DNA of 64,000 nt from positions 310,001 to 374,000 of the forward strand of contig CBDDKZ010000003.1 of the NCBI GenBank assembly GCA_965230415.1, read 5' to 3'. Under the pieces are notes generated by a model. It was not told the DNA's origin, ran no database searches, and saw only the letters and a program-made list of their open reading frames with translations. Both the position numbers and the translations under genes were made by a program. Source of the stretch: CBDDKZ01 sp965230415. GTDB lineage: Bacteria; Bacteroidota; Bacteroidia; Cytophagales; JAAEPT01. Shown one piece after another: positions 9,427-19,385 of this stretch (positions are counted from its first letter, which is position 1; each line of letters begins with the position of its first letter).

Positions 9427-9513
9427 GCACGATATCGCTAAAAAGAGGTTAAAGAGAATATTTCTCGGTTTTTTTTCGTTAATTAATAAGTAAACGTTTC
9501 AAAACCACGAACT

Positions 9514-9954
9514 ATGAGATTGTCAAATCTATTCACTCATTTTGCCGGATTATTTTTCATAGGAATTTCTATAGTCACGGGAATAATCTTCATGTGTATA
9601 AACTTCTTCGCCGAAGGTTTCGTGCTTAATAATTTTGGCTATTTTTTCTTTTTTACATTACTGCCATTTCTTGGAGGTACACTCATATACGTAAGAGCGA
9701 GAATTGTCAGAACCAAAGATAAAGACAAAGACCTGGAAATAAACGTCATGAAGCTGGCCATGAAAAGGGGTGGTAAAATTACCGTAACAGAAGCCTCTGT
9801 TGCTTTAAAACAAACTGTAAGCAGAATAGACCAGGTAGTGCGCAAATTGCAAAGTGATGGGGCGTTTGAGGTACAGGTTTCCAAAGAAGGTGTGCTTATT
9901 TATAAAGTAAATGCCGCTTCCCGAAGTTCAAAAGAAACAGCCTATAGCGTTTGA
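9514..9954 (+). CDS. Two-TM protein with C-terminal winged-helix-like domain
   Basis: This 146-residue protein has two N-terminal membrane segments (about residues 10-30 and 38-57), a basic charged linker (RTKDKDKDLE), and a cytoplasmic domain with a helix-turn-helix pattern (GKITVTEASVALKQTVSRID, residues 90-109) ending in a beta wing. I do not recognise a named family. A membrane-tethered DNA- or partner-binding regulator is possible. It lies upstream of the threonine operon but is separated by 172 bases. Confidence 0.55.
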   Translation: MRLSNLFTHFAGLFFIGISIVTGIIFMCINFFAEGFVLNNFGYFFFFTLLPFLGGTLIYVRARIVRTKDKDKDLEINVMKLAMKRGGKITVTEASVALKQTVSRIDQVVRKLQSDGAFEVQVSKEGVLIYKVNAASRSSKETAYSV

Positions 9955-10126
9955 TTTTTCATTAAGAGTGAACGCTTCGGTAATTTCTTTTTTTTAGCGG
10001 TCAAATTTTAATCAGCGATGAAATTTTAACAGAAAATTAGGAGAATAGTGCTCGGATTTCGATATTTGTCGATCGCGAAATTAGTCGTCTCAGGTTTGTA
10101 GCTGGGAAAGACAAAACTTTTGAAAA

Positions 10127-12577
10127 ATGAAGATATTAAAGTTCGGAGGCACTTCAGTAGGGTCTACAGAAAACATTCAGAAGGTAATAGGTATTCTGAA
10201 AAAGTTAAGTGATGAAGGAGAGAAGTTTGCAGTAGTGTTTTCTGCTGTCGGCGGCATGACTAACGAGCTCATTAGAATGAGCGAAATGGCTTCTGAAAAG
10301 GACACAACTTACACCACAGTTCTACAAAGTTTTGAAGAAAAACATTTTGACATTGTAAGAACCTTGATTCCTGCCCAAATTCAAAGTGAAGTTTTTGCAA
10401 CGGTGAAACGCAAGCTCAACGATTTGGAAGATATACTGCAAGGTATTTACCAGGTAAATGAGCTTTCGAACAAATCGCTGGATTTTGTGCTAAGTCATGG
10501 CGAACGTATTAACGCCTATGTGATTGCACAAGCGGCAAAGGTGCAGGGCATCAATGCCGAATACCTCGATGCGCGAAAACTGGTAAAAACAAACAGTCGT
10601 TTTGGTAATGCAAAAATCGACTTTAAGGAAACCAATTCAAATATTATTGATCATTTCAAAAATAGTACGAACAGTCAATTTATAACCGGTTTTATTGCTT
10701 CCGACAAAAACGGAACCACTACAACCTTGGGAAGAGGTGGCTCGGACTACACCGCTGCCGTATTTGCCGCAGCGTTGGATGCCGACGAGACGGAAATATG
10801 GACAGATGTAGACGGTGTTATGACCGCAGACCCGCGTAAAGTGAAGAATGCCTTTTCGTTGCCTGCCATTTCATATAGTGAGGCTATGGAAATGTCGCAC
10901 TTTGGTGCAAAAGTTATTTATCCGCCAACCTTACAGCCCGTATTTACCAAGAATATTCCGATTAGGATAAGAAATACGTTCAATCCTTCTTATCCGGGTA
11001 CTTATATTAGCGATAAGAGTGGCAAAGCGAACAAAATGCGCGTGAAAGGTATTTCCAGTGTTAATGATGTCTCACTGGTATGTGTTCAGGGAAGTGGCAT
11101 GATTGGTGTATCAGGAGTTTCGGGTAGATTGTTCAGTTGCCTAGCTCAGCACGACATCAATATCATCCTGATAACGCAGGCCTCATCAGAGCATAGCATC
11201 ACATTTGCTGTCGCACCTGGGCAAGGGGTGGTAGCCAAACAGGTAATAGAAGATGAGTTTCAATACGAAGTTCAGGCAAAACGTATCGACGAGGTGCGTG
11301 TCATTAAAGACCTTTCTGTTGTAGCCATTATCGGTGAAAACATGATGAATACCCCCGGTATTTCAGGTAAAATGTTCGATGCACTAGGGAAAAATGGTAT
11401 TAATGTGGTGGCCATCGCGCAGGGATCATCTGAGTTAAATGTGTCGGCTGTGATTGAAAAACAAGATATTTCCAAGGCATTGAATGCATTGCATGATGCG
11501 TTCTTCTTGTCCGAATACCGTACGATAAATGTGTTCATGGTTGGCCCGGGACTCATTGGTTCTACCTTATTAAAACAGATTAAAGATCAGGATGATTACC
11601 TGCATCAACATTTGGGTTTAAGTATCAAAGTTGTTGCTATTGCCAATAGCCGAAAAATGCTGGTAGACGAAGAAGGCTTAGACCTGGAAAATTGGAAGTC
11701 TTCACTCGAACAGTCTGAGGAAGAAATGTCATTTCCGCATTTTGTAGCCAAAATAAAGGAATTGAATTTGCCTAATTCTGTTTTCGTTGATAATACAAGC
11801 AACAAACAGCTTCCCGACTTTTACGAAGAAATACTCGAGGCAAGTGTTAGCATCGTTACACCAAATAAAATTGCGAATTCAAGTTCGTACGAACGTTACG
11901 TTTCGCTAAAGAAAGTAGCATTCAGGTCTGGCGCTAAATTCCTTTATGAAACGAATGTAGGTGCAGGGTTACCTGTTATTCGCACACTGCAGGATCTGAT
12001 TAAGAGTGGCGACGAAATAATAAAAATAGAAGGGGTGTTATCAGGGTCATTGTCTTATATTTTCAATACCTATGACGGGACATCTTCTTTTAAAGAGGTA
12101 GTGCTCAAGGCGAAGGAAGCTGGTTTTACAGAGCCAGACCCTCGCGATGACCTTAATGGAATGGATGTAGCCAGAAAAATACTCATTTTGGCTAGAGAAG
12201 CTGGTTTTGACTTGGAACCAGAAGATATAGTAATAGAAAATATTATGCCTCAGGCTTGTCTGGAAGCTCCTGATGTTGACAAATTCTTCGCGGAACTGGA
12301 ACAAGCAGATGATGTGTTTAAAAATATACTGAATGAAGCACAAGGAAAAAAAATGTGCTTCATCGCAACATTAGAAGACAAAAAAGTACAGGTAGGATTA
12401 CGTGCTGTGGATGCAGATCACCCTTTTAATTCCCTTTCGGGAAGTGATAACATGATATCCTATACCACAAAGCGCTATGAAACAAACCCATTGGTTATAA
12501 AAGGTCCTGGTGCCGGAGCCGCTGTGACAGCAGCAGGTGTGTTTGCAGATATCATCGTATTAAGCAATAACAATTAG
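10127..12577 (+). CDS. thrA: Bifunctional aspartate kinase / homoserine dehydrogenase
   Basis: This 816-residue fusion catalyses the first and third steps from aspartate to homoserine. The aspartokinase begins KFGGTSVGS, with GRGGSDYTA near residue 204. Two ACT-type regulatory segments follow (about 310-460), then the homoserine dehydrogenase with the Rossmann motif MVGPGLIGS near residue 470 and the NGMDVARK catalytic region near 680. Length and order match ThrA. It is first of a tight operon: thrB starts 4 bases after it. The 172-base leader shows no clear threonine-rich leader peptide. Confidence 0.95.
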   Translation: MKILKFGGTSVGSTENIQKVIGILKKLSDEGEKFAVVFSAVGGMTNELIRMSEMASEKDTTYTTVLQSFEEKHFDIVRTLIPAQIQSEVFATVKRKLNDLEDILQGIYQVNELSNKSLDFVLSHGERINAYVIAQAAKVQGINAEYLDARKLVKTNSRFGNAKIDFKETNSNIIDHFKNSTNSQFITGFIASDKNGTTTTLGRGGSDYTAAVFAAALDADETEIWTDVDGVMTADPRKVKNAFSLPAISYSEAMEMSHFGAKVIYPPTLQPVFTKNIPIRIRNTFNPSYPGTYISDKSGKANKMRVKGISSVNDVSLVCVQGSGMIGVSGVSGRLFSCLAQHDINIILITQASSEHSITFAVAPGQGVVAKQVIEDEFQYEVQAKRIDEVRVIKDLSVVAIIGENMMNTPGISGKMFDALGKNGINVVAIAQGSSELNVSAVIEKQDISKALNALHDAFFLSEYRTINVFMVGPGLIGSTLLKQIKDQDDYLHQHLGLSIKVVAIANSRKMLVDEEGLDLENWKSSLEQSEEEMSFPHFVAKIKELNLPNSVFVDNTSNKQLPDFYEEILEASVSIVTPNKIANSSSYERYVSLKKVAFRSGAKFLYETNVGAGLPVIRTLQDLIKSGDEIIKIEGVLSGSLSYIFNTYDGTSSFKEVVLKAKEAGFTEPDPRDDLNGMDVARKILILAREAGFDLEPEDIVIENIMPQACLEAPDVDKFFAELEQADDVFKNILNEAQGKKMCFIATLEDKKVQVGLRAVDADHPFNSLSGSDNMISYTTKRYETNPLVIKGPGAGAAVTAAGVFADIIVLSNNN

Positions 12578-12581
12578 TGCC

Positions 12582-13520
12582 ATGTCTAAAGTTATCAAAG
12601 CATTTGCACCCGCTACAGTGGCCAATGTTGGTTGTGGATTTGACGTTCTGGGCTTTTCTGTCGATGAACCGGGTGATTGTGTAGAAGTAGAAATAGAAGA
12701 GGCTAACCCAGGTATTCAAATTGTATCGATTAGCGGAGATGGAGGTAAGTTGCCGCTCGATCCCAACTTAAACACCGTGAGTCTTGTAATTCAGGAGTAT
12801 TTAAAAGTATTGGGTAAAACCGAGCTTGGTGTTAACATAAAACTGGACAAGAAAATGCCGCTTAAGAGCGGTTTGGGGTCTTCAGCCGCCAGCTCAGTTG
12901 TAGGGGTGTATGCGCTTAATGAATTATTAGGCAGACCAATGGCTCAAGAAGAATTACTTCCTTTTGCCATGGAAGGAGAGCGGCTGGCTTGTGGATCTCC
13001 ACATGCAGATAATGTTGCTCCTGCTTTGTTAGGTGGCTTTGTGCTTATTCGAAGTTATGCGCCGCTCGATGTTGTGAAATTACCTACACCATCTGATCTA
13101 TTCGCCACAATCATACATCCGCATATTGAAGTGAAAACCAAAGATGCGCGTTCCATATTGAGACGGCAGGTGGAATTGAAGAGCGCTGTTGAGCAGTGGG
13201 GGAATGTTGGAGGACTTATAGCCGGCTTGTATCGTGAAGATTATGAACTCATAGGCAGGTCTTTGCAAGACGTAATTGTAGAACCAGTTCGCTCTATTCT
13301 CATTCCCGGCTTCGATCGTGCCAAACAGGCAGCTATTGAAAATGGTGCTTTAGGATGCAGCATCTCGGGATCAGGACCTTCCATTTTTGCTTTGAGCAAA
13401 GGAAAGGAAGTTGCAGAAAAAGTGAAGGCTGCATTAAAAGCGGTGTATGATGAAATTAATATCGAAAGCGAAGTGTTCATATCCAGTATAAACACTGAGG
13501 GCCCAAGAATTATAACATAA
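12582..13520 (+). CDS. thrB: Homoserine kinase
   Basis: This 312-residue GHMP-family kinase phosphorylates homoserine with ATP. The N-terminus has VANVGCGFDVLGF, the ATP-binding GHMP loop LKSGLGSSAASSVVG is near residues 94-108, and the third motif GCSISGSGPSIFAL is near 262. Length is normal. It lies between thrA and thrC, with gaps of 4 and 23 bases, in a classic threonine operon. Confidence 0.96.
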   Translation: MSKVIKAFAPATVANVGCGFDVLGFSVDEPGDCVEVEIEEANPGIQIVSISGDGGKLPLDPNLNTVSLVIQEYLKVLGKTELGVNIKLDKKMPLKSGLGSSAASSVVGVYALNELLGRPMAQEELLPFAMEGERLACGSPHADNVAPALLGGFVLIRSYAPLDVVKLPTPSDLFATIIHPHIEVKTKDARSILRRQVELKSAVEQWGNVGGLIAGLYREDYELIGRSLQDVIVEPVRSILIPGFDRAKQAAIENGALGCSISGSGPSIFALSKGKEVAEKVKAALKAVYDEINIESEVFISSINTEGPRIIT

Positions 13521-13543
13521 CCTAAAATTCGAAGCAATTAATC

Positions 13544-14842
13544 ATGGAATTATATAGTACAAAAGGTAGAGTGCCTCATGTAAGTTTTAAAGAAGCTTTA
13601 TTTAAAGGGCTTCCTTCAGATAATGGTTTATACATGCCTACCAGTATTCCAAGCCTTAGCAAGGACTTTGTTCAGCATATTGAAACGTATGCATTTCCGG
13701 TGATTGCTTTCGAAATCGCTCAAAAGCTGATCGGAGATGAAATTCCGTCCAGTGATTTAAAAGAGATAATAGAGCAGGCAATCAACTTTGAGGCACCGCT
13801 TAAACCCGTCACAGATAATACCTTTGTACTGGAGCTTTTCCATGGGCCTTCATTTGCTTTTAAGGATTTCGGTGCGCGTTTTATGGCTCGTACGATGTCC
13901 TATTATTTGAAGAACGAATCAAAAGAAATAAACATACTTGTCGCAACTTCAGGAGATACCGGAAGTGCCGTTGCTCAGGGCTTTCTGAATGTGCCGGGTA
14001 TTAAGGTAACTATTTTATATCCGAAAGGGAAAGTGAGCGAGAACCAGGAAAAGCAACTCACCACGCTCGGGAATAATATCACGGCCTTGGAAGTCGATGG
14101 TGTCTTTGACGATTGCCAGTACATGGTAAAATCGGCGTTTTTAGATAAAGAATTGAATGAGCGGCTTAACCTGAGTTCCGCGAATTCCATTAATATAGCG
14201 CGATTGATTCCCCAATCGTTTTATTATGCTAATGCCTATGCCCAACTGAAGCATTTAGGTAAACCGATAGTTGTTTCCGTGCCCAGTGGGAATTTTGGTA
14301 ACTTATGTGGTGGCTTAATTGCTCAAAAAATGGGTATTCCTATTGCCCATTTTGTAGCTGCTACCAATGTCAACAAAATAGTACCGGAATACATACGCAC
14401 GGCATTGTTCGAACCCAAACCTTCGGTTGCTACCCTTTCAAACGCCATGGATGTAGGGAATCCAAGTAATTTTCCGCGTATGGAGGCATTGCACGACAAC
14501 GATATATTTAACGTGAGAAATAATGTGTCAGGTCGTTTTTATAATGATGAAGTTACTGTTTATGCTATCCGAAAAGTTTATGATGAGACGGGTTACGTGA
14601 TGTGTCCACACACGGCTGTGGCTTTCATGGGATTAGTAGATGAATTGAAAGAACAGGAAAGGGATGCCATAGGTGTATTTCTTTCAACTGCACACCCGTC
14701 TAAATTTAAGGAGATAGTCGATGAGGTGATAGAGCAGGAAGTGGATATGCCCGAAGCACTACAGGAAATAATTAAGAAAGAAAAGTCTGCTATTCCTATG
14801 AGTAATAACTTTGATGATTTCAAGTCGTGGTTATTACAATGA
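13544..14842 (+). CDS. thrC: Threonine synthase
   Basis: This 432-residue PLP enzyme converts phosphohomoserine to threonine. The N-terminal LYSTKGRVPHVSFKEA is typical, the PLP lysine lies in GPSFAFKDFGARFMAR (about residues 101-116), and SGDTGSAVAQGF follows. It is the last gene of the thrABC operon. Nothing is unusual. Confidence 0.96.
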   Translation: MELYSTKGRVPHVSFKEALFKGLPSDNGLYMPTSIPSLSKDFVQHIETYAFPVIAFEIAQKLIGDEIPSSDLKEIIEQAINFEAPLKPVTDNTFVLELFHGPSFAFKDFGARFMARTMSYYLKNESKEINILVATSGDTGSAVAQGFLNVPGIKVTILYPKGKVSENQEKQLTTLGNNITALEVDGVFDDCQYMVKSAFLDKELNERLNLSSANSINIARLIPQSFYYANAYAQLKHLGKPIVVSVPSGNFGNLCGGLIAQKMGIPIAHFVAATNVNKIVPEYIRTALFEPKPSVATLSNAMDVGNPSNFPRMEALHDNDIFNVRNNVSGRFYNDEVTVYAIRKVYDETGYVMCPHTAVAFMGLVDELKEQERDAIGVFLSTAHPSKFKEIVDEVIEQEVDMPEALQEIIKKEKSAIPMSNNFDDFKSWLLQ

Positions 14843-14930
14843 TAAATGCCTTAGTTGACTAAGCCTAGATTTGGACTTATCAAACATCTACCCTTATAAG
14901 CCGTAAAATCAGGTAGGTTTCATAGCTCAT

Positions 14931-15746
14931 ATGAATATTTTATTAGTTGTTTTAGCGGTTTTGGCAGGGCTGTACCTGCTTTTTGTCGGAGCGTTTTATC
15001 TGATACAGGAAAAAATGCTCTTTTATCCGGAAACGCTGGACAAAGGGTATCAGTTTAAATTTAATCATTCTTTTGAAGAGCATTACCTGAAGATTAGGAG
15101 AGGAGTGGTAGTTAATGCACTTTTATTCAAAGTGGAAAAACCAAGGGGTGTTGTTTTATTTCATCATGGTAATGCCCGAAATATTAATGATTGGGCAGAG
15201 CGCTATCCTTTTTTTACTGATAACCAGTATGATGTACTGTTTTATGATTACCGAACTTTTGGTAAGAGTACGGGGCCTATGAGTGAATTAGGCCTTCACC
15301 GCGATGCACGTGCAGCGTATGATTTTTTATTAGCACGTTACCCTGCAAATCAGATTATTCAATATGGCATATCGCTAGGGTCAGGAATAGCTACCAAGCT
15401 GGCCAAAAAAGTTAAAAGCCCGCTGCTGATTTTAGAAACCCCCTATGTGAGTATGTTGGCTATGGCGAATAAGGTGGCTCCTTATCTTCCGAACAAGATT
15501 ATTTTAAAGTATCCCATACGCAGTGATTATTGGATTAAGAGACTCTATTGCCCGGTTTTTGCTTTTCACGGTACCAACGATGAATTGGTGCCATTTAACC
15601 ATAGTTTAAGACTAAAAAAGATGAAGCCCGCAATTGATCTCACAATTATTGAAGGCGGAATGCATAATGACCTCTGGCAATACCCGGTATACGAGAAAAA
15701 GTTGAATGATATTTTAACTAATTTTCCACATTCCAGGAAAAATTAA
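14931..15746 (+). CDS. Membrane-anchored alpha/beta hydrolase
   Basis: This 271-residue protein has one N-terminal membrane segment (about residues 2-24) and an alpha/beta-hydrolase fold resembling the Bem46/ABHD13 group. Oxyanion-side HHGNARN, nucleophile elbow YGISLGSG, acid GTNDELVPF and catalytic His in GGMHND are all visible, so it is probably an active serine hydrolase. The natural substrate cannot be read from the sequence. It stands alone after thrC. Confidence 0.75.
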   Translation: MNILLVVLAVLAGLYLLFVGAFYLIQEKMLFYPETLDKGYQFKFNHSFEEHYLKIRRGVVVNALLFKVEKPRGVVLFHHGNARNINDWAERYPFFTDNQYDVLFYDYRTFGKSTGPMSELGLHRDARAAYDFLLARYPANQIIQYGISLGSGIATKLAKKVKSPLLILETPYVSMLAMANKVAPYLPNKIILKYPIRSDYWIKRLYCPVFAFHGTNDELVPFNHSLRLKKMKPAIDLTIIEGGMHNDLWQYPVYEKKLNDILTNFPHSRKN

Positions 15747-15897
15747 CATTCCATTTAAACTGATATAAGCCATTAATTATAATTTGAGTAAGATACTTTC
15801 GTTATTTTTTTGAAAAAGGAACTGTTTAAGCCTTTTTTTTATTAATTAATAAATGTTAATTTTGACCGATTTTTATAATCAAACTATCACAAAGAAA

Positions 15898-16596
15898 ATG
15901 AAAAGAATTAACCTGAATAGATCGTACGTTGTAGCCCTTTTAGTAGGCAGTGGGCTTATGTTCTCATGTGGCGGTGATGCCAAAGAAGAAAGTGGTGAAG
16001 CAGCAGAAGCTGTAACACCTGTTCAAGAAAATCAACCGGCAGCTGCTGAAGAAGTAGTTGCAGAACCGGCTCCAACAGATTCAAGTGCGCAAAGTGAAGA
16101 ACAAGCTACTGAAGAACCTGCAGCAGAAAGTACGGAAGCAATTGCTGAAAAAGAAGTGGAAACTCCCGCGCCTGCTCCTAAGGTAGAAGCAGCAAAGAAA
16201 GAAGTGGCTAAAGTAGAAGAAGCAAAGCCAGTTGTTGAAGAAGAGCAAAAACCTGCCGGGCAGGCAAAAATGCAGTTTGAAGAGACTGAGTTCGCTTTTG
16301 GTGAAATTCAACAAGGCGATGTAGTAGAGCACACTTTTAAATACAAAAACATTGGTGATGCGCCGTTGATCATTTCAAATGCACGTGCGTCTTGTGGTTG
16401 TACCGTTCCGAAATGGACAAAAGAACCAACAGCTCCGGGGGCCAACGATGAGATTCATGTGAAGTTTAATTCTCGTGGAAAAAGAGGTACTCAAAGAAAA
16501 TCAATTACAATCACTACCAATTATGGCAGCGAAGTGGTATACTTAAAAGGGGTAGTGAAGGTTCCTGAAACTCCTGCCAGTGGTGATAAGGAATAA
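15898..16596 (+). CDS. DUF1573 lipoprotein
   Basis: From the ATG at 15898 the protein is 232 residues. An in-frame upstream ATG at 15853 would bury the signal peptide, so I reject it. A lipobox (LMFSC) is followed by a long Ala/Glu/Pro-rich low-complexity linker to about residue 115, then a DUF1573 domain (FAFGEIQQGD, SCGCTVPKW). DUF1573 is an immunoglobulin-like domain common in Bacteroidota envelopes; its role is unknown. A TAATTTTG box at 15857-15864 may be its -7 element. It precedes yajC by 23 bases. Confidence 0.8.
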   Translation: MKRINLNRSYVVALLVGSGLMFSCGGDAKEESGEAAEAVTPVQENQPAAAEEVVAEPAPTDSSAQSEEQATEEPAAESTEAIAEKEVETPAPAPKVEAAKKEVAKVEEAKPVVEEEQKPAGQAKMQFEETEFAFGEIQQGDVVEHTFKYKNIGDAPLIISNARASCGCTVPKWTKEPTAPGANDEIHVKFNSRGKRGTQRKSITITTNYGSEVVYLKGVVKVPETPASGDKE

Positions 16597-16619
16597 CTCT
16601 ATAAACAAATAAATAAAAT

Positions 16620-16925
16620 ATGTTAAATTCTATATTGTTGCAGGCACAGGGTCAAGGACAATTTAATATTCAAGGTCTGATAATTCCTATTGGCTTGGTT
16701 CTTGCCATGTACTTCTTAATGATTCGTCCTCAGCAGAAAAAGCAAAAAGAACAACGTAAATACCGCGAATCAATTAAGACCGGAGATGATGTGATGACCG
16801 TTGGAGGCATTTACGGAAAAGTTAAAAGTATAGAAGGTGAAAAAGTATTAGTAGATGTTCACAAGGGGACTCTTTTAACACTAGATAGATCTTCTATTTC
16901 AATGCCTTCGGCAACAAAAAAATAA
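16620..16925 (+). CDS. yajC: Preprotein translocase subunit YajC
   Basis: This 101-residue protein has one membrane segment (LIIPIGLVLAMYFLMIRPQQ, about residues 20-39) followed by the conserved RPQQKKQKE and a small cytoplasmic domain with GDDVMTVGGIYGKV. YajC assists SecDF in protein export. Its pairing with a YbbR protein and coaE is common in Bacteroidota. Confidence 0.95.
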   Translation: MLNSILLQAQGQGQFNIQGLIIPIGLVLAMYFLMIRPQQKKQKEQRKYRESIKTGDDVMTVGGIYGKVKSIEGEKVLVDVHKGTLLTLDRSSISMPSATKK

Positions 16926-16937
16926 CAATATACCCAT

Positions 16938-17849
16938 ATGAGCAAGTGGGTAAATAAAACAGGTTTAAATCTTAGAGCAGTGTTGCTATGCTTTGTCATG
17001 GCCACTGCTTTTTGGTTTTTACAGGCTATGAGCCGCAGTTATAATTCCAGTATTGCCTTTCCCTTGAAAATTGAAACGGGAAAAGATTATATGTTTATTG
17101 GCGAACCGCAGAATACGGTTTTAATAAATATTTCTGAAAATGGCTGGCGGCTGTTTATCAAAAATTTGGGCTATGGTGTTGATGAACTCCGGGTTCATGC
17201 CGGTAAGTTGAGCAATTTACAGTCGATTTCAGGTTCGGAACTTGAGCGACTGTTAACAGATCAGGTCGATTTTAAAGTGAATTTTGTAGTCAATCATGAT
17301 ATTGATGTTAACCTAGATGAAATTGGCCAAAAACAGGTGCAAGTCCTGTTAGACTCTTCGATTATGTCGCCTGACAATCGTATTAAAGGTGAATACAGTA
17401 TACGTCCTGCTATTTTGAACGTGACGGGTGCGACGTCTGTAACAGACAGGTTGGATGATACACTGTTTTTGAGGATAAAAGCACTTTCAGAAGGTCAGAA
17501 TCTTAATCACTTCAAAATTAATATTAATGATGACCTCCCCGATTTTGTGGAAGCTATTCCCAATGAGTTGGTTGTTAATGTGCAGCTGGAAAAAAAACAA
17601 ATCAAAACAAGCTATTTGATGCTTGATAAACGAGGCTTACCCAAGGGCGTTGATGCTCCGGATAGCATTAAGGTGTCGCTGAAAGCCTTTGATATTAACA
17701 CTATTAAAAAACAGGCCCGCATTAAAGTGAGCGTGAAAAAGGATTCTTTCGATGCACTCGATTCCACAGTAGTGTTGAATTACACACATGTGCCGAAACA
17801 GGTTCAATTGACGGGACCGGTGAAATTAAAGCTAAGAGCCAATGAATAA
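16938..17849 (+). CDS. YbbR-like (CdaR family) protein
   Basis: This 303-residue protein has one N-terminal membrane helix (about residues 12-32, ending FWFLQAMSR) and YbbR-type beta domains (PLKIETGKDYMFIG and later copies). In Firmicutes the relative CdaR regulates the c-di-AMP cyclase CdaA; no cyclase gene is visible here, so that role is not assumed. It overlaps coaE by 8 bases and follows yajC by 12 bases, so all three are one operon. Confidence 0.75.
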   Translation: MSKWVNKTGLNLRAVLLCFVMATAFWFLQAMSRSYNSSIAFPLKIETGKDYMFIGEPQNTVLINISENGWRLFIKNLGYGVDELRVHAGKLSNLQSISGSELERLLTDQVDFKVNFVVNHDIDVNLDEIGQKQVQVLLDSSIMSPDNRIKGEYSIRPAILNVTGATSVTDRLDDTLFLRIKALSEGQNLNHFKININDDLPDFVEAIPNELVVNVQLEKKQIKTSYLMLDKRGLPKGVDAPDSIKVSLKAFDINTIKKQARIKVSVKKDSFDALDSTVVLNYTHVPKQVQLTGPVKLKLRANE

Positions 17850-18447
17850 ACCGGTGGTAGTAGGGGTGACCGGTGGAATTGGTGCCGGCAAATCTGTAGT
17901 GTGTCGTATTTTTAAGGAAACAGGAGCGGCCGTATATGATGCAGATTCAAGGGCAAAGTGGTTGATGAATAACGATGAAGCTATCAGGCAGGGAGTAAAA
18001 CGTATTTTCGGAGCAGATTCTTATAATGAATCCGGGTTGAACAGGACTCTCATTGCCCAGCGCGCTTTTAATGACGGTACCTTGTTGGGTAAATTGAATG
18101 AACTGGTACACCCGGTAGTAGCCAAAGACTTTGAAGACTGGAAAGAAGAGCACAGCGCTTTTAGACTTTTAGTAAAAGAAGCAGCCCTGATCTTTGATAC
18201 GACTACCTATAAGGACTTAGATGGTGTGGTAGTGGTAACAGCTCCTTTAGAGGTGAGGATGCAGCGTGTTTTGCTTAGAGATACACACCGTACAGAAGCA
18301 GATGTGAAGGCGATCATTTCGAAACAGCGTAGTGAAGAAGATATGATTGATAAAGGTCGTTGGCGGGTGGTCAACGATAATAAGCAACTGATTATTCCTC
18401 AAATATTGAATATTTTATCCGAATTATTTCCTGAAAAAGAAAAATAA
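17842..18447 (+). CDS. coaE: Dephospho-CoA kinase
   Basis: This 201-residue P-loop kinase phosphorylates dephospho-CoA in the last step of CoA synthesis. The ATP-binding loop GVTGGIGAGKS is at residues 8-18, DADSRAK follows near 34, and LIFDTTTY, typical of CoaE, is near 117. Length is normal. Its start overlaps the YbbR gene, so translation is probably coupled. Confidence 0.93.
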   Translation: MNKPVVVGVTGGIGAGKSVVCRIFKETGAAVYDADSRAKWLMNNDEAIRQGVKRIFGADSYNESGLNRTLIAQRAFNDGTLLGKLNELVHPVVAKDFEDWKEEHSAFRLLVKEAALIFDTTTYKDLDGVVVVTAPLEVRMQRVLLRDTHRTEADVKAIISKQRSEEDMIDKGRWRVVNDNKQLIIPQILNILSELFPEKEK

Positions 18448-18450
18448 TGT

Positions 18451-18458
18451 TACATTTG
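18451..18458 (+). promoter_or_regulatory. Probable -7 element for the tRNA-Arg gene
   Basis: TACATTTG fits the Bacteroidota -7 consensus and lies 32 bases upstream of the tRNA. The -33 region is poor (TTTC 20 bases upstream), so the promoter call is moderate. Confidence 0.45.
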
Positions 18459-18490
18459 CAGCCCGGTTTAGTTAAAGCCGGCTACTAATT

Positions 18491-18564
18491 GGCCTCGTAG
18501 CTCAACTGAATAGAGCACTTGATTACGGCTCAAGAGGTTCCAAGTTTGAATCTTGGCGAGGTCA
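18491..18564 (+). tRNA. tRNA-Arg(ACG)
   Basis: The 74 bases fold into a full cloverleaf. The acceptor stem is GGCCTCG with CGAGGTC, the D stem is GCTC/GAGC, and the anticodon stem CTTGA/TCAAG encloses TTACGGC, giving anticodon ACG. The T stem is CCAAG/CTTGG, followed by discriminator A. No CCA is encoded. It marks the boundary between core genes and the accessory region, a common integration site, but I found no direct repeat of its 3' end further right. Confidence 0.93.
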
Positions 18565-18575
18565 CTCTGAAAATC

Positions 18576-18608
18576 AGCCACTTATGTTTTACGTAAGTGG
18601 CTTTTTTT
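18576..18608 (+). terminator. Intrinsic terminator after tRNA-Arg
   Basis: AGCCACTTA and TAAGTGGCT form a perfect 9-bp stem around a 9-base loop, followed by a run of seven T. It begins 12 bases after the tRNA. Confidence 0.85.
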
Positions 18609-18815
18609 ATTGGTGTAATTGTATTTGCACACCTTTTGCACACTTTTCAATATGTTTATACCTGTTAAGTGGCCTTTTTTAACATTGAATCTTAATAGCA
18701 GTTCTTTAGATTAGATTTCAAATTTTATCATTAAACTGAAAGATCTAATTTGGATATGTAAATGCCGGCTTATAAGTATTAAATTTTTTGTTATTTTTGC
18801 TAAAATCTTGAAACC

Positions 18816-19220
18816 ATGAAATTTTATTGTTTTCTATTTATACTTGCTTTGATGTTAGGTGGGGGCCAGACTTGTAATGCTCAGGATACAATTCCTGATT
18901 ATGAATGTGTAATTGACATACCTAATTTCTTTACTCCCAATGGAGACGGAATTAATGATAAGTGGATTATATATGGTATTGACTATTACATATCAGCTGA
19001 AATTTCTATTGTTGATAGAAATGGAATGGTTGTTTATAAATATCGAGGGATTTTTGATTACTGGGATGGAAATAATTATGAAGGTGTGGAAATGCCAAAT
19101 GGAGTTTATTTTTACTATATAGATTTACGTGTTGATTTTTGCTTAAATAGTGCCGGAGAACCTGTATCTAATAAACAAAGACGATATAGTGGATCTGTAA
19201 GATTAATAAGAGATTCATGA
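18816..19220 (+). CDS. Stand-alone gliding/T9SS type B sorting-domain protein, copy 1
   Basis: This 134-residue protein is a signal peptide (to about residue 22, CNAQD) followed directly by a CHU_C-type domain: FFTPNGDGINDKWII, VDRNGMVVYK, YWDGNNYEG and PNGVYFYY. This domain normally sits at the C-terminus of large surface proteins and targets them to the type IX secretion system; here there is no passenger. A TATTTTTG box at 18792-18799 may be the -7 element. It is duplicated 570 bases downstream, and a PorP/SprF gene follows. Confidence 0.8.
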   Translation: MKFYCFLFILALMLGGGQTCNAQDTIPDYECVIDIPNFFTPNGDGINDKWIIYGIDYYISAEISIVDRNGMVVYKYRGIFDYWDGNNYEGVEMPNGVYFYYIDLRVDFCLNSAGEPVSNKQRRYSGSVRLIRDS

Positions 19221-19385
19221 CATTCAAGAGTCACCAAGGAAGATTAGAAATGAAAATAGTTTTGGAGATTTTATTAGAAATTCAAAGACTTTGCATGGCT
19301 TGCTATTGGAGGTTTTGTTTTGCGTAATAAGACAAATAGGTGTATGATAATTAAATTTGAATTAACGAGGAAGCTTGCAATTATG

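Noticed and set aside
9955..10126. Attenuator or leader peptide for thrABC
   Set aside because: No run of Thr or Ile codons and no competing hairpins with a T-tract are apparent in the 172-base leader.
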